A DNA stretch of 64,000 nucleotides from an uncultured Bacilli bacterium (GCA_934100165.1 CAKOPN010000003.1:1-64000), one strand, 5' to 3'. Counted from the stretch's first letter, positions 1 through 7,845 are shown. A program made the numbers and translations. The notes: generated from the sequence alone by a model not told the origin.

Positions 1-52
1 ATTGTCTTTAGCCCTTATTTTATCGGCATTTATTTATTTTTATATTTGGGTA

Positions 53-433
53 TCACTTATTCAACCTCACCCAAGGACATTTAACCATCCTAGGACCATT
101 TTCATCCTCAGCACCCTTAGCATTTTTAATTAAATAACCAACACAGTCAATAAGTCTTATATTACAATCAAAATCATCTATGTTGACTTTAGCAGCAGTA
201 TTAGGAACAAACTTTGGCTCAATCGTCATAATTGTTTTACCACTAGCACTCTGTGGTATTTCATCAAGAGCTCTCTTTCGTTCATATTCATCCTTAATAT
301 TAGGTACAACCAAAGTTTCAATTACTTTTTTAATAAATGTACTTTTACCAGTTCTTACCGCACCAACAACACCTAAATATATATCACCACCAGTTCGACT
401 AGCAATATTCTTGATAATTTCTTCTTTATCCAT
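53..433 (-). pseudogene. spoIVA: Truncated stage IV sporulation protein A (N-terminal part only)
   Basis: SpoIVA is the ATPase that polymerises on the forespore surface as the base of the spore coat. Residues 1-121 match the SpoIVA N-terminus closely, including the P-loop GAVRTGKST, a DCVGY switch segment and the conserved ENGPRMVK-PW stretch. The full-length family is about 490 residues, but here homology ends right after Pro-Trp and five unrelated codons lead to a UGA stop. Neither other minus frame of the remaining 70 bases restores SpoIVA sequence, so a single frameshift does not explain it; a breakpoint, insertion or assembly junction does. The start is supported by GGAAGGGG about six bases upstream of ATG. 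Identity of the fragment is sure; its cause is not. Confidence 0.8.
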
Positions 434-490
434 ATATACCCCTTCCTTAACTATTCAGTTAATTCTATGAGTGTATAAATAAAATATTCA

Positions 491-520
491 AAAAAAAGCT
501 AACTATTTTTCATAGTTAGC
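491..520 (-). terminator. Rho-independent terminator after the DUF5305 gene
   Basis: An 8-bp perfect stem, GCTAACTA/TAGTTAGC at 498-520, is followed on the minus strand by a run of seven T. It lies seven bases past the stop codon of the DUF5305 gene and ends the fibre/signal-peptidase operon. Confidence 0.85.
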
Positions 521-527
521 AATTAAC

Positions 528-1604
528 CTATTTTATATTACTTTCCTTAATTGTATACTCATATACACATTTCTCATCTATAAGTATAAAATGAGAAACT
601 CTAGCATCTTTATCCTCGTGGAACAATATTGGTTTATCAACATTATCTCTAGCATCTAATAGTTCAATAAATGATTTAACAGTAATAATATTTTTATCGC
701 CAAAATCAGTTTTAATATCAGATGTTTCAACAATATATCTATCGTATTGTTTTAAAATGTTATTTTTTAACTTTGTATATCCTGTTTCGTTAGCATGTTC
801 TTTTCTTTCTTTTAAGAATACTACATATACTATTGAAACAATTATAAGTACAACACCAGTTGCAATATAGATATAGTTATTAGCATTAAGACTACCATAT
901 TCTACAAACTGTTTACTGTTATTGATTGAGTTATAGTCAAAGTTAATGTTAAGTGTTTGTTCAGAAAGTGGGATAGATAATACTAGGTCATTTTGAGAAG
1001 TAAATGCTGATCCTTCCATCTTATCGCTATTTGCTGTTGAATCAATATGCATTGTAACTAACAATTTACTACTTACACTAAGTGCATATTCCCTTTTATA
1101 TTTATTAACTATAGCATTATATTCATCATACTTAATGTCAACTGATTCATATATTTCATTATTTGTCTTGACATTCTTTACTGTCTCATCCTTTAATTTT
1201 ACAGGCATTACATATAGAACTTTACTATCTTCACCACGTTCAGTAATAAGTAATTTAGCATCTACTGTATATTTTGTATTTATTTGTGATTCATTACTAC
1301 TAGTTAATCTGTAAGTAAAATCAACATGTATATAATCAATTAAGCTAGCAATAAATGACATATGTTCACTTTTAGATATAAATGGTTCAGAATAATAATC
1401 ATTTTGTTTCAAATATACCTTATAATCTGCTTCACCACTTTCATTAAATGTAATATTGTTCTTATCGGTTTTCATAAATCCAAGAACTACTAAGAACAAT
1501 CCACTTAAAATAACTAAAGCAACAATAATAATCTTAGCTACCATACTGCCAGTATTTTTAAGTTTAACGTTATTATTTTTGACTTTAACCTTCTTATTTT
1601 CCAC
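528..1604 (-). CDS. DUF5305-type membrane protein of the fibre locus
   Basis: 358 residues. A lysine-rich start is followed by a membrane segment at about residues 20-43, an extracellular domain of about 200 residues, a second membrane segment near 245-265, and a cytoplasmic tail of about 90 residues. This layout and its position directly after a SipW-type signal peptidase match the DUF5305 family, which is found next to such peptidases in Firmicutes and archaea. No catalytic motif is visible. The start is GTG, eight bases after AGGAGG. It is the last gene of the operon, 12 bases after the peptidase gene and in front of a terminator. A role as assembly partner or anchor for the fibre proteins is inference. 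Confidence 0.7.
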   Translation of the reverse strand: MENKKVKVKNNNVKLKNTGSMVAKIIIVALVILSGLFLVVLGFMKTDKNNITFNESGEADYKVYLKQNDYYSEPFISKSEHMSFIASLIDYIHVDFTYRLTSSNESQINTKYTVDAKLLITERGEDSKVLYVMPVKLKDETVKNVKTNNEIYESVDIKYDEYNAIVNKYKREYALSVSSKLLVTMHIDSTANSDKMEGSAFTSQNDLVLSIPLSEQTLNINFDYNSINNSKQFVEYGSLNANNYIYIATGVVLIIVSIVYVVFLKERKEHANETGYTKLKNNILKQYDRYIVETSDIKTDFGDKNIITVKSFIELLDARDNVDKPILFHEDKDARVSHFILIDEKCVYEYTIKESNIK

Positions 1605-1616
1605 TTTTTATTCCTC

Positions 1617-2753
1617 CTATTTTACTAATTTATTTACCCAAATTGTTGGATAACCCAAATATTTAACTTTTGCTTTTACAGTACCAATTATATCTTCTTC
1701 ATATATATCGTACCAGTCCTCAGCATCGTTGGCGTCACCTTTGGTTCTGAAAACATACTCATTATCTATTTTGTTTTTCTCAGTAATACGGTGAACAACA
1801 ACTTTTGTTTCTTTGTTGTAAACTAGTATATCACCCACTTCTAAGCTCTCATAATCTTTAGTTTTTCTAACTATAACTATGTCACCAACGCCAAGATTAG
1901 GTATCATTGAACCTGAACCAATGGTAACAGCATAATAAGTAAATAGTCCAGATGTTAAGTATACTGTTACTACAAGTATTACAACTGAAACTGAAAATAC
2001 TATTCTCTTAGCAAGATGATTACTCCTTGCTTTTTCAAGTTGTCTTTCTTTATTACCGCTTACTTCTCCATACAAAGAATGTAAAAGTAAAAGTGGGAAC
2101 ACAATTCTAAAAATTACATCAATATAAGTATTTATATTAGGAACAATAGGTACCACATAAACAGGCATTTTCATAACGACCTGATAAGTTATTGCTGAAG
2201 TATATCCACCTTTCATAACAAGATATGTCAACATAACATTCTCAGCTGCTAATGGGAAAAATGATACCTCCAAAAATTTAACTAAGTCTGAAACATTAGT
2301 TAAATCATACTTATATAGAACTGTTGAAGTATCTACTAAAATAAATAACACAATAGATAACAGAATCAAAAGACCATTTCTCTCACCTTTTGTACTTATT
2401 TCATATCTTAGCAACTCTTTTGCAAAAATAAACACAAGCACCGGAGTTACATTTCGCAAAAAAGTAACTAAACTTAAACTATATGGACTTCTTAAGAATT
2501 CAAAAAAGATACCTAAAATATATGTTAATATGTAATAACTTATTACATAAATAAGAGTTGTCATTAGCAAATCTCGTTTTAATTTTAAATTATCTTTTTC
2601 AAAGCCTACCATTAAGTATAAAAGTGCTAATGCAATTGCTAATACAGTTGCAATTAAATACTGATTAGAATTTTTTAATACAAAAATATTGAAAATAAAT
2701 GTTAAAATCAAAATGATCTCAACTGTCAAAATCTTTTTCTCGCTCTTTTTCAC
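1617..2753 (-). CDS. SipW-like (S26B) signal peptidase with large N-terminal membrane domain
   Basis: Cleaves the signal peptides of TasA/CalY-type proteins outside the membrane. The peptidase domain starts near residue 255: a membrane segment, then GSGSMIPNL with the nucleophile Ser282, then VVVHRI with His321. The Ser-to-His spacing of 39 and the use of His rather than Lys are typical of the ER-type/SipW branch. At 378 residues it is about twice the size of B. subtilis SipW (about 190), because roughly 245 residues of polytopic membrane sequence (about seven hydrophobic stretches) precede the catalytic part. The start is GTG after AAGGGTGAT. It sits downstream of three fibre-protein genes and just upstream of the DUF5305 gene, so those proteins are its likely substrates. 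Confidence 0.85.
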   Translation of the reverse strand: MKKSEKKILTVEIILILTFIFNIFVLKNSNQYLIATVLAIALALLYLMVGFEKDNLKLKRDLLMTTLIYVISYYILTYILGIFFEFLRSPYSLSLVTFLRNVTPVLVFIFAKELLRYEISTKGERNGLLILLSIVLFILVDTSTVLYKYDLTNVSDLVKFLEVSFFPLAAENVMLTYLVMKGGYTSAITYQVVMKMPVYVVPIVPNINTYIDVIFRIVFPLLLLHSLYGEVSGNKERQLEKARSNHLAKRIVFSVSVVILVVTVYLTSGLFTYYAVTIGSGSMIPNLGVGDIVIVRKTKDYESLEVGDILVYNKETKVVVHRITEKNKIDNEYVFRTKGDANDAEDWYDIYEEDIIGTVKAKVKYLGYPTIWVNKLVK

Positions 2754-2794
2754 ACAATCACCCTTTTCAACATTTCCCTATTAAAAAATAATAT

Positions 2795-2830
2795 GATTTT
2801 AGTTGGGGAGGTTCCCCAACTAAAATCTTT
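2795..2830 (-). terminator. Strong hairpin between fibre genes and signal peptidase gene
   Basis: A perfect 15-bp inverted repeat (2795-2809 with 2813-2827) with a three-base loop, lying between the stop of the first fibre gene and the signal peptidase start. On the minus strand it is followed by ATATTATTTTTTAA, a broken T tract, so it can act as a partial terminator or as an mRNA 3'-end stabiliser. Either would make the fibre subunits more abundant than the peptidase and DUF5305 protein. Confidence 0.7.
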
Positions 2831-2843
2831 AAATCATCATAAA

Positions 2844-3422
2844 TTATGCTTGTACATAGTTAATAGATGCATTTAATCCTGTAATAGTAACAGTTTCTGT
2901 TGGTAATGTAGAACTGTCTGCTGTTGAATCATATTCAACAGTAATTAACATCCATTTAGTTTCTCCAGCTGCTAAAGTATCATCTGCTGAAGGTACAGCA
3001 CCAGCTGTTCCAGTGTTACTGTCAGTATAAGTGAAGCTATATTTAACGTTTGCGCAGAAAGCTTCTGTTGAGCATACTGGAGCTCCAGTTACAACTGAAC
3101 CAATTTTAGCATCAAATGATCCAGCATTTGTTACTTGGAAATAATAAGATACTTTATCTCCTGGTTTTGCAAGAGTTACTTTATAATCTTTAATAGTAGT
3201 AGCACTTACAGTTGGATCTGTACTTTGTGCACTTCCTACTTTATCTACTTTTAAAGAACTATCAACAAATTTGATATCCCAAGTTTTTCCTCCTGTAACC
3301 TCTGCAGTACCATTGATTTCTAGCTTAGTTTGTAGAGCTGCGAAACCAATTGATAAACCTACTACAGCAAGAACTAAAGCTATTACTGCAATAATTTTTC
3401 CACCATTATCTCTGTTTTCCAT
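2844..3422 (-). CDS. TasA/CalY-like SipW-dependent secreted fibre protein (paralogue 1)
   Basis: 192 residues. A short charged start and a hydrophobic segment at residues 10-30 (IIAVIALVLAVVGLSIGFAAL) are followed by a beta-rich Ser/Thr/Ala domain without further membrane segments. The signal region and the following TKLEINGTAEV stretch match the SipW-dependent signal peptide class of TasA/camelysin proteins, which form extracellular fibres. Cys pair C-STEAF-C sits in a probable surface loop, and the sequence ends NYVQA, an ending shared with its siblings. Preceded by AAAGGAGA. Third gene of the operon that starts at the 4.67-kb promoter and just upstream of the 15-bp hairpin. It shares near-identical DNA stretches with the genes at 7190 and 7969. 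Fibre formation is inferred from family membership. Confidence 0.8.
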   Translation of the reverse strand: MENRDNGGKIIAVIALVLAVVGLSIGFAALQTKLEINGTAEVTGGKTWDIKFVDSSLKVDKVGSAQSTDPTVSATTIKDYKVTLAKPGDKVSYYFQVTNAGSFDAKIGSVVTGAPVCSTEAFCANVKYSFTYTDSNTGTAGAVPSADDTLAAGETKWMLITVEYDSTADSSTLPTETVTITGLNASINYVQA

Positions 3423-3443
3423 TTTTTTCTCCTTTTCTTTTTA

Positions 3444-4034
3444 CTAATCTTGTACATATGTTATAGGTATTGACAAATTAGATATTTTTACATCATCTGT
3501 AGGTAATTCAGTAGCTGTGTCCATGTATTCTATCTTAAGTGTCATATTCTTTGTTTCGCCAGCAGCTAAAGTATCGTTCTGACTAACAGCAATTCCACTA
3601 TCTGTATAAGTTAGTGTATATGCTATATATCCACATACTTTAGAAGCATCACTTGTAGCGTTTGTTCCATTACCAGTACAAGTTGGCGTTGGAATTGAAA
3701 TACTACCTATCTTAGCATCAATAGAACCTGCATTAGTAGCATCAAACTTATATGAAATAGAATTGCCAGGAGAGCTTAAACTTACAACAAACTTTTCAAT
3801 TTTTGTTCTTGAAAAAGTTGGTGCAACGTCCTCATATACATCTGTCGAATTACCAACAATCACAGCATCAGACAGATTAGCAAATCCTACATCCCAAGAT
3901 GATGCTTCAACTTCTGCAGAACCACTAATAACTAATTTAGTATTAAGTGTCGCAAAACCTATGGAAAGGCACATTACCATAAATAGCAATGTCATTAGTG
4001 TCATTGTCTTACTATCGAATCTTCTTCTTCTCAT
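3444..4034 (-). CDS. TasA/CalY-like SipW-dependent secreted fibre protein (paralogue 2)
   Basis: 196 residues. A strongly basic start (MRRRRFDSK) precedes a hydrophobic segment at about 11-28 and the LNTKLVISGSAEV signature of the family. The mature part carries the family landmarks SYKFDATNAGSIDAKIG and NDTLAAGETKNM, and the terminal YVQD. Its Cys pair is separated by a longer insert (C-TGNGTNATSDASKV-C) than in paralogue 1. It is more divergent than the near-identical trio at 2844, 7190 and 7969. The gene lies 11 bases after the 4046 gene and 21 bases before the 2844 gene, so all three are very likely co-transcribed with the signal peptidase. Start supported by GGAGTG upstream of ATG. Confidence 0.8.
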   Translation of the reverse strand: MRRRRFDSKTMTLMTLLFMVMCLSIGFATLNTKLVISGSAEVEASSWDVGFANLSDAVIVGNSTDVYEDVAPTFSRTKIEKFVVSLSSPGNSISYKFDATNAGSIDAKIGSISIPTPTCTGNGTNATSDASKVCGYIAYTLTYTDSGIAVSQNDTLAAGETKNMTLKIEYMDTATELPTDDVKISNLSIPITYVQD

Positions 4035-4045
4035 ATTTACACTCC

Positions 4046-4645
4046 TTAATATTGAACATAAATAACAGTTGCTGTAATACCATTAACTTTAACGGAATTT
4101 CTAGGTAAAGATTCACCTAAATATCCAATTTTTAATGAAAGATCCTGAATATCACCAGCATAAAGAACATCATCAACATCTACATACCTACCATCTGAGT
4201 AACTCAAACGGAATTCAAGGTTATTACAAACAAGTTCTGCATCAGCTTTAGCATTTTCACCAGTTCCTTCACACTTAGGCAAAGAATAAGTGATATCTGC
4301 CACTCTAGCATTAAATACTCCCTTGTTATCAACCCTAAACTTGTAAGTTATGGAATCCTTTGGTTTGTTAAATAAAACTGAAAAGTTTTCCATAGTAGTG
4401 CTATTACCAGAAGTATATGGCCTTTGTATTTCTTTTGTAGCACCATCGACAATTACGTCAGATATTTCTCCAAAAGCAACACTCCATTCTTTCGAATCTA
4501 CATAACCAGTATTTCTAAGTTTAATTTTAGATGACATTACTAAGTAGCATAAACTTAATGTTATTATAGTCAATAAGACAGCAAGTATAGACAAAGTATA
4601 AGTCAACTCAACATTTTTATTCCTTACAATGATATCACCTTCCAT
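4046..4645 (-). CDS. TasA/CalY-like SipW-dependent secreted fibre protein (paralogue 3)
   Basis: First gene of the fibre/peptidase operon. A longer frame reaches 4711, but the shared promoter at 4659-4688 lies inside that extension, so the gene must start downstream of it. ATG at 4645 gives about 199 residues but has no clear ribosome-binding site. An AGGTGAT motif sits ideally for an ATT codon at 4630, which would give MVRNKNVEL and match the short leader of the siblings. The membrane segment is followed by KIKLRNTGYV, a mature domain with C-EGTGENAKADAELV-C, and terminal YVQY. This is the most divergent Cys-containing paralogue. The family call is firm; the exact start is not. Confidence 0.75.
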   Translation of the reverse strand: MEGDIIVRNKNVELTYTLSILAVLLTIITLSLCYLVMSSKIKLRNTGYVDSKEWSVAFGEISDVIVDGATKEIQRPYTSGNSTTMENFSVLFNKPKDSITYKFRVDNKGVFNARVADITYSLPKCEGTGENAKADAELVCNNLEFRLSYSDGRYVDVDDVLYAGDIQDLSLKIGYLGESLPRNSVKVNGITATVIYVQY

Positions 4646-4658
4646 AGTTATAAAACAA

Positions 4659-4688
4659 CCGCCAGTTATTTTATACAATATAATTGTA
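4659..4688 (-). promoter_or_regulatory. Shared fibre-gene promoter and palindrome, copy A
   Basis: On the minus strand: TACAAT-TAT-ATTGTA (4688-4674) overlapping a -10-like TATAAAATA (4675-4667), then AAC-TGGCGG-TTGT (TGGCGG at 4664-4659). The same arrangement, with the same spacing, occurs at 7846-7875 and 8619-8648. The palindrome sits in the -35/-10 spacer, where a repressor or activator dimer could act. Confidence 0.7.
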
Positions 4689-4721
4689 AACATAAAATTA
4701 TTTTTTTTCAAGTATAATATT

Positions 4722-4751
4722 AAAAAAGTAACTTTTTTTTAAGTTACTTTT
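4722..4751 (-). terminator. Terminator after the 165-residue fibre protein gene
   Basis: AAAAGTAACTT (4724-4734) pairs with AAGTTACTTTT (4741-4751) around a six-base loop and runs into a T tract on the minus strand. The stop codon of the 4744 gene lies inside the stem. It separates that gene from the downstream fibre operon. Confidence 0.85.
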
Positions 4752-5241
4752 GTACAATATCTAAAATAAGATTTAATTTACAGTGAACAGGTAAAACACC
4801 ATTGTCTGTATTTTCAACATTGTATGTTGCAATTAAAGAAAAATTTTTGCTTTCGCCACTCTTAATTACATCTTCGGCATTTACATTTTCAAGAGAAAAT
4901 TTAACATAATTATTATCAGGTACAAGCATAATACTTCCAATTTTTGCATCTATAGTACCATTATTTTGAACATTTACATTATATTTAACTTTATCGTTAG
5001 TATCTCTCAATATTACTTCAAAAGTTGCAACAGAATTATTTTCAATATTATTATTTATATCAAGACCAGTACCATCTATTGAAATATTTCCAATGGAATT
5101 AAAACCGACATTCCACTTTTCCGTTTTCCCATCTGCCATATTTCTAAATTGAATAGATAGAAGTGTATATCCAACAGACAAAATTAAAATGGCAATTAAA
5201 AGAAACATAATCATTACATCTTTTTTATCATTCTTCTTCAT
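4744..5241 (-). CDS. Small TasA-like secreted protein lacking the Cys pair (paralogue 4)
   Basis: 165 residues, the shortest of the six. A lysine-rich start, a membrane segment at about 8-28 (VMIMFLLIAILILSVGYTLL) and then a beta-rich domain with the family phrases KWNVGFNSIGNISIDG, VQNNGTIDAKIGSI and terminal DIVQK. It has no Cys: the Cys-containing loop is replaced by a short PDNNYVKF stretch. It has its own terminator, and a possible promoter (TTGACA, 17 bases, TAAACT) just upstream; it lacks the shared palindromic promoter, so it is probably regulated differently. Start after AGGAGG. It could be a minor subunit or adaptor, playing a role like TapA; that is inference. Confidence 0.7.
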   Translation of the reverse strand: MKKNDKKDVMIMFLLIAILILSVGYTLLSIQFRNMADGKTEKWNVGFNSIGNISIDGTGLDINNNIENNSVATFEVILRDTNDKVKYNVNVQNNGTIDAKIGSIMLVPDNNYVKFSLENVNAEDVIKSGESKNFSLIATYNVENTDNGVLPVHCKLNLILDIVQK

Positions 5242-5277
5242 AAAGTCCTCCTATTGTTTAGTTTAATATAGAGGAAA

Positions 5278-5316
5278 AAAGATGTCAATTACTTAAAACA
5301 TAGTATCAACATCTTT
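5278..5316 (-). terminator. Possible terminator of the der-spoVIF unit
   Basis: AAAGATGT and ACATCTTT flank the stop codon of the spoVIF-like gene and are followed by a T tract on the minus strand. The loop is large (23 bases), so folding is less certain than for the other terminators. A TTGACA -35 element for the next gene lies within it. Confidence 0.45.
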
Positions 5317-5532
5317 AGGAACTTTATCATTCATAATAGCATTTACAATTTTTTTCTTTTTTTCACTACTGACGTCTCTACCAGTGAGATTAGAAATATC
5401 GTCCACTATCTCATTTAAAACCTTTTCATCCTTCATATTTGAATCTTGTAGCTTTTTAGCGAGAGATAATATAGTATTTTTATCTACCTTTGTTTTACTT
5501 TCCACCTTTTTAAAAAAAGAATCACCAAACAT
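5293..5532 (-). CDS. Stage VI sporulation protein F-like
   Basis: 79 residues, soluble and charged. The pattern of FFKKVESKTKVDKNTILSLAKKLQ, then DEKVLNEIVDDIS, then KKKKIVNAIMND resembles SpoVIF (YjcC), a small protein needed for spore-coat assembly in Bacillus. The length fits the family (about 80-90). It has a strong AGGAGG eight bases before ATG and follows the 63-residue ORF by 42 bases, probably in one transcript with der. The match rests on sequence pattern by eye. Confidence 0.65.
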   Translation of the reverse strand: MFGDSFFKKVESKTKVDKNTILSLAKKLQDSNMKDEKVLNEIVDDISNLTGRDVSSEKKKKIVNAIMNDKVPKDVDTMF

Positions 5533-5574
5533 AAAAAACCTCCTACATAATTATATGTAAAAGGTTCATTTTTG

Positions 5575-5766
5575 TTATTTCTCACCTAGTTTTTTTCTAC
5601 ACTTATCGATTTTCTTACGAAATTCTTCAGACTGTTTTAAATAATATTCAGTTGTTACTCGCTTGTTTTTAAAATTTTCATTTAACATTTCTTGAGATTT
5701 CAAAAGTCCTTTTAAAACCTCTTCAGTATTTTCGTTTGTTTCATTTTTACCAAATGGCCACCACAT
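5575..5766 (-). CDS. Small charged protein, unknown
   Basis: 63 residues starting MWWPFG, then an acidic and a basic amphipathic region (EEVLKGLLKSQEMLNENF and YYLKQSEEFRKKIDKCRKKL) that look helical, perhaps coiled-coil. There is no membrane segment or known motif. It starts 14 bases after the der stop with AAGAAGGG upstream of ATG, so it is probably co-transcribed with der and the spoVIF-like gene. The aromatic Trp-Trp-Pro-Phe start could contact membrane or protein, but no function is recognised. Confidence 0.6.
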   Translation of the reverse strand: MWWPFGKNETNENTEEVLKGLLKSQEMLNENFKNKRVTTEYYLKQSEEFRKKIDKCRKKLGEK

Positions 5767-5780
5767 AAAAACCCTTCTTT

Positions 5781-7082
5781 CTACGATTTATTTTTAAATT
5801 GTAATACAATTGGAGTACCTTCTAATTCAAAGTTCTCTCTTAGTTTATTTTCTAAATATCGTTCATAAGAGAAATGTACAAGTTCCTTATTATTAACATG
5901 AAAAGTAAATTTAGGCGGTTTTGTTCCTGATTGATTAGTAAAATATATCTTTAATCGTTTTCCTTTGTAAGACGGTGGAATGTTTAGCATATATGCATCT
6001 GTAATCACATCATTAAGTACACTAGTTGGAATTTCTCTTTTGATATTTTCACTAACCTTTAATACTTCAGGCATAATTGTGTGTATACGTTTCTTAGTAA
6101 GTGCCGAAACGAATACAACTGGAGCATAACTTAAAAATTGAAATTCATTTCTTATTTTCTTAGTATAATCTTTAATACTTTCTTCACTTACCGTATCCCA
6201 TTTATTAACTACTATAATTAAACCTTTTCCCTTTTCAAGTACATATCCAGCAATATGTTTATCATGTTCAATTATTCCTTCTTCGGCATTTATAACAAGT
6301 AAGCAAATATCGCTTCTGTCAATTGCTTTCATACTACGCATCAAACTGTATTTTTCAATATTCTCATAAATTTTGCCTTTTTTTCTCATTCCAGCAGTAT
6401 CTATAATTACAAATTCTTCCCCATTATATTTAAGAGTAGTATCTATTGCATCTCTAGTTGTTCCTGCAACATCACTAACAATTACTCTTTCCTCATTTAA
6501 AAGTGCATTTATTAAGCTGCTTTTACCAACATTAGGTCTACCAATAACAGAAAACTTTAATCTAGTATCCTCATCGCTATAATCATATTCTCTAAAATGT
6601 GAAACAACAGTATCTAAAAGTTCCACAAAACCTATGCTGTGTTCACCACTTACAGGAATGTAATATTCAAATCCCAATTCATAGAAATCATATATATTTT
6701 CCATAGATTTGTTAGTATCTATCTTGTTTATAACAACAATTACTTTCTTAGCAGCTTTTCTTAACATATCTCTTACAACAAAATCATTAGCAGTAAGACC
6801 TTCTTTACCGTCGACAACAAAAAGAACAATATCAGCTTCATCTATAGCAATTGAGGCTTGTACTTTAATGTTATCATTAAATCTTTCGTTACTAATATCT
6901 ATACCACCGGTATCAATTATGTTAAATTTATAATTATTATATGTAGCCTCACTATATATTCTATCTCTTGTTACACCTGGTGTATCTTCAATAATAGAAA
7001 TTTTTTGACCAACGATTTTATTAAAAATAGTACTCTTTCCAACATTAGGTCTACCTACTAACGCAACAACTGGTAATTTCAT
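5781..7082 (-). CDS. der: Ribosome-assembly GTPase Der (EngA)
   Basis: Essential double-GTPase for maturation of the 50S ribosomal subunit. Two G domains are visible: GRPNVGKST at residues 10-18 with DTGG and NKID, and a second GRPNVGKSS near residue 180 with DTAG and NKWD, followed by a C-terminal KH-like domain (KRLKIYFTNQSGTKPPKF). 433 residues, the normal length. An upstream in-frame ATG at 7097 overlaps the Shine-Dalgarno sequence GAGGTGAT, so the start at 7082 is preferred. It heads a unit with the 63-residue ORF and spoVIF-like gene, lying between fibre-protein genes. Confidence 0.97.
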   Translation of the reverse strand: MKLPVVALVGRPNVGKSTIFNKIVGQKISIIEDTPGVTRDRIYSEATYNNYKFNIIDTGGIDISNERFNDNIKVQASIAIDEADIVLFVVDGKEGLTANDFVVRDMLRKAAKKVIVVINKIDTNKSMENIYDFYELGFEYYIPVSGEHSIGFVELLDTVVSHFREYDYSDEDTRLKFSVIGRPNVGKSSLINALLNEERVIVSDVAGTTRDAIDTTLKYNGEEFVIIDTAGMRKKGKIYENIEKYSLMRSMKAIDRSDICLLVINAEEGIIEHDKHIAGYVLEKGKGLIIVVNKWDTVSEESIKDYTKKIRNEFQFLSYAPVVFVSALTKKRIHTIMPEVLKVSENIKREIPTSVLNDVITDAYMLNIPPSYKGKRLKIYFTNQSGTKPPKFTFHVNNKELVHFSYERYLENKLRENFELEGTPIVLQFKNKS

Positions 7083-7145
7083 AATATCACCTCGCATATA
7101 ATTTTAACATATTTTTTCTTCAGTGTAAATTAAAGGTTTTTGCAC

Positions 7146-7173
7146 AAAAAAAGTGACTAACTAGTCACTTTTT
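7146..7173 (-). terminator. Terminator after fibre gene 7190
   Basis: AAAAAGTGAC pairs with GTCACTTTTT around a short loop, followed by T residues on the minus strand. It lies 17 bases past the stop of the fibre gene, making that gene a monocistronic unit. Confidence 0.85.
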
Positions 7174-7189
7174 AAACACATTCACCAAA

Positions 7190-7762
7190 TTATTTTTGAA
7201 CGTAATTTATAGTTGCTGTTAAGCCATCAACTGTTACAGTGTCTGTTGGTAATGTTGATGCATCAGAAGATGCAAGATATTCAACAGATAAAACTAACCA
7301 TTTAGTATCTCCAGCTGCTAATGTATCGTTAACAGCAGGAACAGTTCCAACCTCACCACCGTTATCAGTAGTATAAGCAAAAGTATACTTTAAGTTACTA
7401 CAAAAAGCAGCTGTTGAACATACAGGTTCACCAATTGTGATACTATCAATTTTAGCATCAAATGATCCAGCATTTGTTACTTGGAAATAATAAGTTACTT
7501 TATCTCCTGGTTTTAGAAGTGTAGCTTTTAATCCAGTAATACTTGTTGCTGCAACTGTTGGATCAGTACCAGTAGCACTACCAGTTTCAACTTTGCTTAA
7601 AGATCCAGTAACGAATTTAACATCCCACTTTGCTCCTCCTGTTACTTCTGCAGTACCATTAATAGTTAATTGAGTTTGTAATGCTGCAAAACCAATTGAT
7701 AGTCCAACTACAGCAAGTACTAATGCTATAACTGCTATAACTTTTGAATTGCTATTCTTCAT
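7190..7762 (-). CDS. TasA/CalY-like SipW-dependent secreted fibre protein (paralogue 5)
   Basis: 190 residues. Short charged start, membrane segment VIAVIALVLAVVGLSIGFAA, then TQLTINGTAEVTGG and a Thr/Ser/Ala-rich beta domain ending NYVQK. The Cys pair is C-STAAF-C. It is very similar to the 7969 product and close to the 2844 product; at DNA level it shares a 50-base identical block (7455-7504 with 8234-8283) and a 38-base block (7269-7306 with 8048-8085). Preceded by GAAAGGAAG and a leader of about 90 bases from the shared promoter. Monocistronic, with its own terminator. The signal peptidase at 1617 is its presumed processing enzyme. Confidence 0.82.
   Translation of the reverse strand: MKNSNSKVIAVIALVLAVVGLSIGFAALQTQLTINGTAEVTGGAKWDVKFVTGSLSKVETGSATGTDPTVAATSITGLKATLLKPGDKVTYYFQVTNAGSFDAKIDSITIGEPVCSTAAFCSNLKYTFAYTTDNGGEVGTVPAVNDTLAAGDTKWLVLSVEYLASSDASTLPTDTVTVDGLTATINYVQK
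7455..7504. repeat. 50-base block identical to 8234-8283 (49/50 with 3109-3158)
   Basis: Direct comparison shows complete identity with 8234-8283 and one mismatch to 3109-3158. It encodes the ...FDAKI-side region of the fibre domain including NAGSFDA. Flanking parts of the genes are more divergent, which suggests recent duplication or gene conversion rather than uniform drift. Confidence 0.85.
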
Positions 7763-7845
7763 TTTCTTCTTCCTTTCTATATTTTATGTACACATAATTG
7801 GATTACTCAATGTTGAATATTAGCAATATCAACTTGGTAAAATAA

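Noticed and set aside
53..433. Simple frameshift in spoIVA
   Set aside because: None of the three minus frames in the remaining bases 1-80 encodes the expected continuation of SpoIVA.
4646..4711. N-terminal extension of the fibre protein at 4046
   Set aside because: The shared promoter lies inside this extension and the siblings have short leaders; the extra 22 codons are not translated.
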